Source: Calamus simplicifolius (Eukaryota; Streptophyta; Magnoliopsida; Arecales; Arecaceae). From it: DNA of 64,000 nt. A model generated the notes under the pieces. It saw nothing but the letters and a program-made list of their open reading frames with translations, was not told the origin of the DNA and ran no database searches. The stretch spans positions 614,745 through 678,744 of the forward strand of contig UESW01004239.1 in the NCBI GenBank assembly GCA_900491605.1, in the 5' to 3' direction. Numbering within the stretch: position 1 is the stretch's first letter; the number at the start of each line of letters is the position of its first letter. Of this stretch, positions 57,776-64,000 are shown piece by piece. The translations under genes and the position numbers were made by a program.

Positions 57776-57786
57776 AAGGTGGAGAT
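57776..57786 (+). other. C2 polypurine tract
   Basis: aaggtggagat lies directly before the 3' LTR. Confidence 0.8.
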
Positions 57787-58485
57787 TGTTGGGCCTGGTG
57801 TGGTGCTATCAAGGCCCAGGTGGGCTAACTTGTATTGGGCTGGGTTTGTGTCCAAGGGTTGAGATTAAATCAAGTCACGGGTGTACACGGGCTTGGGGAT
57901 TAGTTTAATCTCATTGGTTTAGTCCATGGGAGTTTTTGTTGAGTCTGGGCCTGGCCCACTTCGTGGATGTATTTAAACTCTCTAGGGTTTGGAGGGAATT
58001 GAGAACAGATTCTTTTCTCCCAGAAATTCCTTCTCTCGGCGGCAGCCGTATCTTCTTCCTTCTCCTCCCCCTCTCTCTCTTCTCCTCCTTGCTGCAACAG
58101 GAACGAAGCCGTGGGAGAGCCACGCCACAGGGATTCACGGTGAGGGTGCTTCTTGGAACGTGAAGAGTGCTTCTTGGAACGTGAAAAGCCACACGGTGAG
58201 GGGTGCTTCTTGGAACGTTCTTCCAACGGAAAAGCAGCAGCCCTTCCGTGCGTTGTGAGGAGGACGGAAGCCTCACGTGTCCGTCTTCCTTCCGTGCGTT
58301 GTGAGGAGGAGAAGCAGCAGCTATCTCACGACGTGAGGAAAAAATAAAATCCAAAGAGCAAAGGGCAGCTGTGGAGTTTTGAACCCAAGATCAAAGGGTT
58401 CAAGAACCAACACATTACCACTACACCAATCTACTTCTTCTGCAAGGTTGATCCATTGCTATTCATCAAGGTCTAAATCCTAACA
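57787..58485 (+). repeat. C2 3' LTR (699 bp)
   Basis: Same ends as the 5' LTR. It is longer because the gtgcttcttggaacgt repeat occurs three times (58145-58215) and a block near 58260-58320 is duplicated. Confidence 0.95.
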
Positions 58486-58744
58486 TGACCTTCACCTGCC
58501 TTATGACCTCGGACCTGCCCACTTTATTCTTGTAGATTACAAATGCTCAGCCTTCCTTCTCCAGCACCCTATGATATTTCAAGGAATTTATCTTTCCAAG
58601 CATCATGCCCTTCTCCCAATCCTGTGAATACTGCCAAGTTCCATTCTGACAATCTTCCTATTGATAGAGCCAAAACTGACATAAACAAAAGCAATGAATG
58701 CCAAAAATATAAGGATGCTATCAGATTAACCGATATTTGATCAC

Positions 58745-58857
58745 CTTTTTTCAACAAGGTCAGTTTATTCCCAACAAGGACAATGATAACATCACCACAC
58801 CTTTCTGTTCGGACCTCTTCAATCCACTTTGAGGTGTTCGGAAAGTTTGTCAGCGGC
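58745..58857 (-). pseudogene. RABH-like exon with G4 motif (frameshifted)
   Basis: Between acceptor ATGTAG (58859-58858) and donor AAG/GTGATC the minus strand reads NTSKWIEEVRTERC, then DVIIVLVGNK. This corresponds to the RAB6 region ending in the guanine-specificity motif Asn-Lys-x-Asp. One A missing from an A run (near 58768) shifts the frame exactly within the motif. The start (RPLTNFP for the usual RQSFL) is also altered. Confidence 0.85.
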
Positions 58858-59080
58858 CTACATCATTGAGATGACAAAGTAGTAAGAAGTTTTCTAATGC
58901 AATGAAACATATACTAAGAAAGAAGAATTTAAGAACTTTTCTGGTATGCAAATTAAAGATGTAATAAAATACAATTGCATCCAAATAAGAGTATCAGAAG
59001 ATCCACTCAGAATCTCCAGAACATTATTATACAGGTCCTAGACATGGATGTGTAAATCTGTGTCTGTGGCAGAAACATAC

Positions 59081-59168
59081 TTGCAACATCATACACAATT
59101 ACTGCAACAGAGGAATCCCTAATGTAGCTTGGAATTAAACTTCTGAATCTCTCCGGCCAGCTGTATCC
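59081..59168 (-). pseudogene. RABH-like exon with G3/switch II (frameshifted)
   Basis: It reads DTAG, then FRSLIPSYIRDSSVAVIVYDVA in the next frame. The two are separated by a lost base at about 59153 within Ala-Gly-Gln-Glu, the motif with the catalytic Gln. The acceptor ACAG (59170-59169) and donor GTATG are intact. Confidence 0.87.
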
Positions 59169-59526
59169 CTGTGGACAGATAAAAATAGGAACAAATAAAG
59201 AAAAAGTAATATATGAAAGAAAAGACTTATGTGAACATGGTTTAATTTATGATTTTTCTAAAAAAAGGAAATTGTATTAAGTAAAAGGCCAAGAGTTTAC
59301 TGTTTCTTGCTTTTTATTTTTCAGATAAAAATTATTTGTGGTTCATCCTATGAAGAGTGAATCAAATATTTTGCTTGTTTCTAAAATGGTTTTGTCATTA
59401 ATGATTATCCAGGAAAAAAAATAATTACTATTTCCTTGGTCCGACACATCATAAGGTCTGTGGAGACTGAACACATCACATTATGTCAATAACACGGTTA
59501 TCTGTAAACTGGAGTTCTAATCCTAC

Positions 59527-59597
59527 CAGAGTTGCAACCTGACAGTCCGATCTTCAAGGTACATTGTCTTCGACAGAAAATCAATACCAATTGTTGC
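59527..59597 (-). pseudogene. RABH-like exon with switch I/effector region
   Basis: 71 bases coding [20 protein letters not shown] and LQL. This is the effector-binding region (Thr-Ile-Gly-Ile-Asp-Phe) of RAB6-type GTPases. Both splice sites look intact and no break is seen in the exon. The two more 5' exons with the P-loop were not found up to 62133. They may lie beyond the Tat-like element or be lost. Confidence 0.88.
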
Positions 59598-60713
59598 CTG
59601 TCCATCAATGCAAGAGTCATTAGGCATCAGACAAGAAGTCAGAGGACAATTTTGCTGGACTTGTAAATTAACCAAAGCCTGCTTCTCATACTATAACAAA
59701 AGAATCAAAGGAAATGAAACAACAAGAAATGCCAATACAGATCAATTAGACCAATGACAAAGAACTTTGACGTTTGATCAGTATGGTGATCACATATTCC
59801 CAATATACAGAAGCATACACAAATAGCCATAGTGATAAGAAATCCAAAGACAAGTCTTCAGTTAATCTATAAATGTGAATGTACATGTCAATATAAGTCA
59901 ATAAGGCTGTGTAACTTCTTTAATTGGTACACTATCAAGAAAATTTTGTTGACATTTCAGTTTTAGTTGCCAGAAGCAAAAGCAGGTGTGAGAATGGATT
60001 CAAGTGCAGCATGAGGAAGTGGCATTTTTGACAGAATTCACTATGCTTAGGAACCAAGTGTAGGAACAAGTTTCCAAAGAGATCCCTGCTACTAAGGTTT
60101 TGCTTAAAAGATCCAGCTTCATCCAATGCAAAAGTTATGAGAACAGCCTGTTTCAGTAGTTTAAATCAACAGATATGTAAGAGAATCAACTTTTGAAATA
60201 CTGGAACGAAAGATCAACGAGATTGTTGAAGATCCAAAAGATCCAATAATCAAGGATATATTCCATTACTCTTTTAAAAGATCCACGGGTCAGTTATATA
60301 AATCAAGTTCCTTAGATTATCTCAATTCAGGGAAGTGGAGATTTGTTTAGTAGTAATTCATGGCAATGCTCCATCTAAAACCTGATTGTCTTACATGACA
60401 TGATAAAGAGGTGTCACAAATTTCTACTTAAATTGGTGGTCCAATCACATTGCATGATTGCCCTGCATCATTAAGTTTTGGAGATCAAATGGTAGAGATC
60501 TCTTTTTGAAATCAAATAAAGGACAAGGCAATATCACTGTAAAATGACTTATTGATGTTTTATAGATCTTCAATAAGGTATGAAATTTAGGTTTCCGTTT
60601 ATTAGATATCACTTTGTTGATGCAATTTTAGTTCAGTAATTATACTTAAGCATGCCATTTCGACAAAAGCAATCCATTCCCAAGGTCAAATAAATAGCCA
60701 ACCATTCTTTAGG

Positions 60714-61125
60714 TGTCATTTCTACCAATATGGATGCTATCCCAAATGGAAGAAAGAGCAAAAAGATTAGTCTTGAGGTCATCCCCACTCACATGGATGT
60801 CATGCCGAATTGAAGAACAAAAAGAATAATAGTCTTGAGCAAGATTTTAAATCTCATGGGATGGAATCATCTCAATTTTTTTATGGAATGAGATGTGCCA
60901 TTATCCTGCCTTGTCCTAACACTGGGATAATGGATGTTTCAAGATGTGCTAATTAGGATATTGAATAATGGTGCGACGTTTTTGTCCTGATACATAGGAT
61001 ATTAACCTATTCTGGTATTTCACAGGACATTCCGTTGGGATTTAAAACCATGGTCTTGAGGACCCACCAACTCAAAAGGATGCATCACAAATAGTAGGGC
61101 AAAAAGAATAATATTCTTGAGAAGA
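60714..61125. repeat. About 63-bp tandem repeat, split by the MITE
   Basis: Three diverged units each end in caaaaagattagtcttgag-like sequence (60758-60776, 60820-60839, 61106-61125) and start with cat/ccaccaactca. The MITE sits at the unit boundary. Confidence 0.7.
60840..61052. mobile_element. hAT-like MITE (213 bp)
   Basis: Imperfect terminal inverted repeats of about 24 bp: one end reads caagattttaaatctcatgg. The other, as reverse complement, reads catggttttaaatcccaacg. It is flanked by a perfect 8-bp duplication gtcttgag (60832-60839, 61053-61060), the size made by hAT transposases. No coding capacity. Confidence 0.78.
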
Positions 61126-62394
61126 GGGTTATTTCATGGTTTATAGATGAATGGCTACTAAGTCAGTCCTCCAAAGAAGAACAATTATACATTCACATAT
61201 CCTTCAAAATGATGAGATCTTTACTCATATAGGAATTAAGAAGGTGATAAAAACATAATGAAATTATCCCTCCAAACACATCTCAAGTACAAGAATTGGA
61301 TGTAAGATGACTATTTGCCGCGAAGCTTAAAGCATATTACAAAGCCTGTCGACTCGCAAAAAGCTATAAATAATGAGAAGCATTTAACTTCTTCAACAAT
61401 TATCCCTCTGTTGATAGAACAATTGCTCTTCAAGTTCTGGTCATGCTGCCATTGATCTTTCAAGTGTATAAATTGATCGATCAAAGAGATTTGTCGTGTC
61501 CGGCCAACATGAAGTGGGTAAATACCCAGAATGACATGGCAAACTAGATCAATTGATGTTTCATGTGGCTTTAGTTTAACAAAATCACTTTAACGCTTAT
61601 TCAGTAAGTTTATAATTATAGAATTCTTATGGAATTCTTTTTTCCCTCCAGACCTTTTCTCCATGCAAGAGATTTTTTTTTTGAACATGCCCCACCTCAA
61701 ATTAGGATTTATCAATCAAAGCAACATAAATAACACGTCAAACGAATTCTGCGAGAGGGAATTGCTAAATTTCAATCTCAACCATCAAATCACCAAAAAA
61801 AAAGAAAAACTTGAATAAATCAAAAATTAATAAAATACCGATCTGTAACTAATCAACCAACATAAACTCCATGGTCTGGATCAATCAAGCTCCCATTTTA
61901 AATCAAAAGCAGCCAAAAGAACGCAGATCCAATCACGATCGATATGAACAGATCAAATCAAACCCTACAAAACCGATTAGACCGGATTTCATGATTTCTG
62001 ATATGGCTGATCCAACGCTATTAGAGAATTATGAAGGAAGGAAACTGACGGAGCCCCCTTCGGCCTCAGCTCCCAACATCCATCCACGGCATTGCTCTCA
62101 TCATACCGAAGAAAGAGAATAAGAGGAAGAAAGTGTCACGTTATGTGCGTGGGTTCTCCAAGGGCCACCTTGCGTCTCATTAATGTCCGGTCGAGTCAAT
62201 GGGCTGGAGCCTTTAATGGTGCAGAAATGGTCATAATGGCTCCTTCTCGACTCCTCCAGAGCCCGCTTTGGCCTCCAAGGGGCCCTTCGGCCACGGTATC
62301 CTCATAAAGCTACGTACACCCAATTATTCTAAGGCATTTTTTGCCTTATTAAAGGCATTTATGGCTGCCACGTTGCTCTTCTCAGACCATCGAA

Positions 62395-62530
62395 CCCATC
62401 CTCCAAGGCCGAGACCTCCAAGGCCGACATCTCCAAGGCCGAGACCTCAAAGGCCGACACCTCCAAGACCCTCCAAGGCCAAGACCTCAAAGGCCGATAC
62501 CTCCAAAGCCGATACCTCGAAGGCCAACGT
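62395..62530. repeat. 15-bp minisatellite (ctccaaggccgagac)n
   Basis: About nine imperfect units of 12-15 bp built on ctccaaggccga(g/c)ac. The plus-strand reading would give Pro/Arg or Lys-rich low-complexity peptide, which is not a gene. Confidence 0.88.
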
Positions 62531-63087
62531 GCATACAATTGCTCCAAGGCATTTATTGCCTTATTCTCTCCCTATATAAAGGCATTTATGGCTGACACGT
62601 TGCTCCTCTCGGTCTCAACTCTCGTTTGGCCTCGAACCTGCAGCTGCCAAGCTCCCTCCGGCCGTGAACAGTGCCATGCAAGTGAACAAAGCCTCGTACG
62701 TGAACAGTGTCATGCAAGTGTTCACCATCGGTCTTTTCTGAAACTCATCAGAGAACATGAATGGTGCCACACAAGCACTCTATAATCAATGTTCTATGAG
62801 GGACAGTTGGCTTCAACTCAACATCATCCTTCTCCCCCAACGGCTGTACCTTGGGACCCACACGACTAACTTTATCACCCATCACTGTCCGCATAGGACA
62901 ACCAAAAAGGTGACGTAGGGGACATGTTTGGCAAGCACCGTAATGATCGGCCATGCCCTGCGATCATCTACTCTGACAGGACACGGCCTGCAGCTTGACA
63001 CGTCATATGGAGGTAAGCTCCACTGTGCTGCCATCAATTAATGTTCTAACAAGTGATCATGCTCCAAGCCTACGGACTCCAGGCATC

Positions 63088-63094
63088 TATAAAA
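63088..63094 (+). promoter_or_regulatory. TATA box of E3 LTR
   Basis: tataaaa lies in gcatctataaaaagggtaag, about 290 bases before the LTR end. This is the usual position for the transcription start of such LTRs. A second, weaker box tatataaa is at about 62572. Confidence 0.6.
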
Positions 63095-63165
63095 AGGGTA
63101 AGAGGGAGCCCGACCAGGGAACACACTCATAACGCTCCTAAACACTCACAGAGAGAGCTCTTCTC

Positions 63166-63192
63166 GGAGCCTCTCTCTCTCTCTTTCTCTTT
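63166..63192. repeat. (CT)n tract in E3 LTR
   Basis: ctctctctctctctctttctcttt lies downstream of the TATA box, in the transcribed leader. Confidence 0.9.
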
Positions 63193-63376
63193 CGAGCTTC
63201 CTCAAGCTCACGACTATTGCCCAGGGCGCTGACTTGAGCATCGGAGGGTTTCCGCCGAAATTTCTGGCCCTCGGGACTTGTTTGCAGGCCCACAGGTGCA
63301 AGGACCTCGCTGGAGGACCCCGGGCTCACTGGAGAAGGCGACCGGACGCTCGAGGCTGGTGATCTGGCCGCAACAG

Positions 63377-63394
63377 ATTGGCACGCCAGGAAGG
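63377..63394 (+). other. E3 primer-binding site
   Basis: attggcacgccaggaagg lies directly inside the LTR. It resembles the ttggcgcc/ttggcacgcc primer sites of Tat-like elements. I did not assign the tRNA. Confidence 0.6.
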
Positions 63395-63462
63395 GGGATG
63401 CGCTGAAGGAAAGAAAGCTCTATCTCCTTGAGCTATAAGTCTCTGTCCCCTCTAAGATAGCT

Positions 63463-64000
63463 ATGGTGGTTATGCGCATGCCGAAGGTTCTCACCAATCG
63501 TGCTGGGGGGCATCCACATCGCACTAGACAGCAAAAGGCCACCCTCTATGCTCCTTCACCACCAACCTCAGCTGCTCTAATTAACCAGCTGACCATCTTC
63601 AATCAACAAGTTCAAGCCTTGAATGCAGCAGTTCATGAACTGTAGAAGCAACGTTCGGTGGCCACTCAGCAGCAGCCCAAGCTTCTCACATCGCTCGTGA
63701 TAGCTGCACCCGTTAGTCAATGATTCATCTGCAGAAAATCTCTTCAGGGAGAAGTTATCACTATCATGCGCCATCTAAGCACCACCATCGTGAAGCTTTC
63801 AAGAGATTACGGTCTCCTACCTCCCGCTCAAGCAGCCACTCCACCCCTTAATCATCTGGTGCTTAGATGAGGAAGCATCTGGATGAACAACACCGGCGGC
63901 TGGAAGAGCTCACTCAAAGGCTCAACAATCGGCCAGAGGTGGACTGCAACATGAGTAGCAGAATAGTTTCCAAAAGGGATGGACTTGAGACATTATCCGT
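63463..64000 (+). pseudogene. E3 gag start (degraded)
   Basis: ATG at 63463 gives MVVMRMPKVLTNRAGG, then a Gln/Ala-rich helix-like stretch (INQLTIFNQQVQALNAAVHEL). A TAG follows at 63643-63645, where CAG would fit. The frame reads on for about 25 codons to a TGA at 63719-63721. Downstream no long frame remains before the window ends. This fits the 5' part of a Tat-type gag but carries no diagnostic domain. Confidence 0.5.

Larger units (their letters stand above)
53903..58485 (+). mobile_element. C2: Ty1/copia element, recent, internally deleted, in a RABH intron
   Basis: A 4583-bp element with LTRs 53903-54556 and 57787-58485 and a perfect 5-bp target-site duplication tgacc (53898-53902, 58486-58490). 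It keeps PBS, gag start, the integrase second half, RT, RNase H and polypurine tract. The zinc knuckle, protease and first half of integrase are gone. The LTRs are nearly identical in base sequence and differ mainly by indels, so insertion is recent even though coding is defective. It lies in the intron between the RABH exons at 58745 and 52252. Confidence 0.95.
59598..62133. other. Non-coding DNA right of the RABH exons
   Basis: Probably RABH intron and flank. It holds a short tandem repeat with a MITE (60714-61125) and A/T-rich DNA. Open frames at 59935-60126 and 61871-62122 match nothing recognisable. Confidence 0.5.
62134..63375 (+). repeat. E3 5' LTR (1242 bp)
   Basis: It starts tgtcacgttatgtg and ends ggccgcaaca. 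It holds a minisatellite (62395-62530), two copies of ttgccttatt...aaggcatttatggctg (62340-62385 and 62558-62605), and two TATA-like boxes. It ends immediately before the primer site. The left end is less certain because the partner LTR is outside. Confidence 0.7.
62134..64000 (+). mobile_element. E3: 5' part of a Tat-like Ty3/gypsy element
   Basis: It comprises a 5' LTR (62134-63375), a primer site, and a degraded gag start, and it runs off the window. The LTR motif gacttgagcatcggagggt and the internal start ttggcacgccagg are typical of monocot Tat-clade elements (RETROSAT/RIRE-type). The assignment rests on these motifs only. Confidence 0.7.

Noticed and set aside
57900..58354. Minus-strand ORFs of 108-147 codons in C2 LTRs (also 54027-54540)
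   Set aside because: Antisense translations of the LTR, present in both LTRs and broken differently by repeat changes.
61871..62122. 83-codon ORF next to the E3 LTR
   Set aside because: No domain; considered as a possible RABH first exon, but the P-loop and the usual N-terminus are absent.
62395..62530. CRISPR-like regular repeats
   Set aside because: Units are adjacent without unique spacers and lie inside a plant LTR; this is a minisatellite.

Overview
This is plant nuclear DNA, almost certainly a monocot. It holds intron-bearing genes (a plant purine permease and a RAB6/RABH-type GTPase), Ty3/gypsy and Ty1/copia LTR retrotransposons, plant L1-type LINEs with a C-terminal RNase H, and many microsatellites. 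A palm is plausible from the overall look, but I cannot prove that without a search. No rRNA, tRNA, CRISPR or bacterial-type operon was seen. Most of the window is transposable element or gene debris. The only host gene that still reads through is one purine permease copy whose tail has been replaced by retrotransposon LTR.

Layout. 1-6465: a partial Ty3/gypsy element (E1, minus strand) inserted into the pol gene of a second Ty3/gypsy chromovirus-like element (E2, plus strand, 6466-11761). E2 is itself inserted into a purine permease gene fragment (PUP-D, 11762-12028, minus). 12977-52764: three tandem copies (U1, U2, U3) of a segment that carries a two-exon purine permease gene (minus strand) followed by the 3' exons of a RABH-like gene (minus strand). 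U1 is 12977-22570, U2 is 22571-39938 and U3 is 39939-52764. U1 and U2 each end in a 2.1-kb GC-rich, promoter-like segment (J1, J2) that U3 lacks. U1 alone carries a solo-LTR-like insertion. U2 carries a full-length Ty1/copia element (C1, 23227-28544) inside the last codons of its permease. U2 and U3 share a LINE inserted at the same site.

The single ambiguous base of the window (N at 37434) sits exactly where the U2 LINE stops and U1-like sequence resumes. U3 has a 209-bp tandem duplication at almost the same LINE position. This makes an assembly join likely there.

52765-62133: the remaining exons of the decayed RABH-like gene, split by a second, recent but internally deleted Ty1/copia element (C2, 53903-58485, TSD tgacc). 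A 213-bp hAT-like MITE sits inside a short tandem repeat. 62134-64000: the 5' LTR, primer-binding site and degraded gag start of a Tat-like Ty3/gypsy element that runs off the window.

The permease copies carry different lesions: two 1-nt losses in A, copia insertion at the C-terminus in B, a 4-nt insertion in C, and an E2 insertion plus a frameshift in D. I found no new enzymatic system. The most notable biology is the tandem permease/RABH duplication and the permease-LTR chimeric reading frame.
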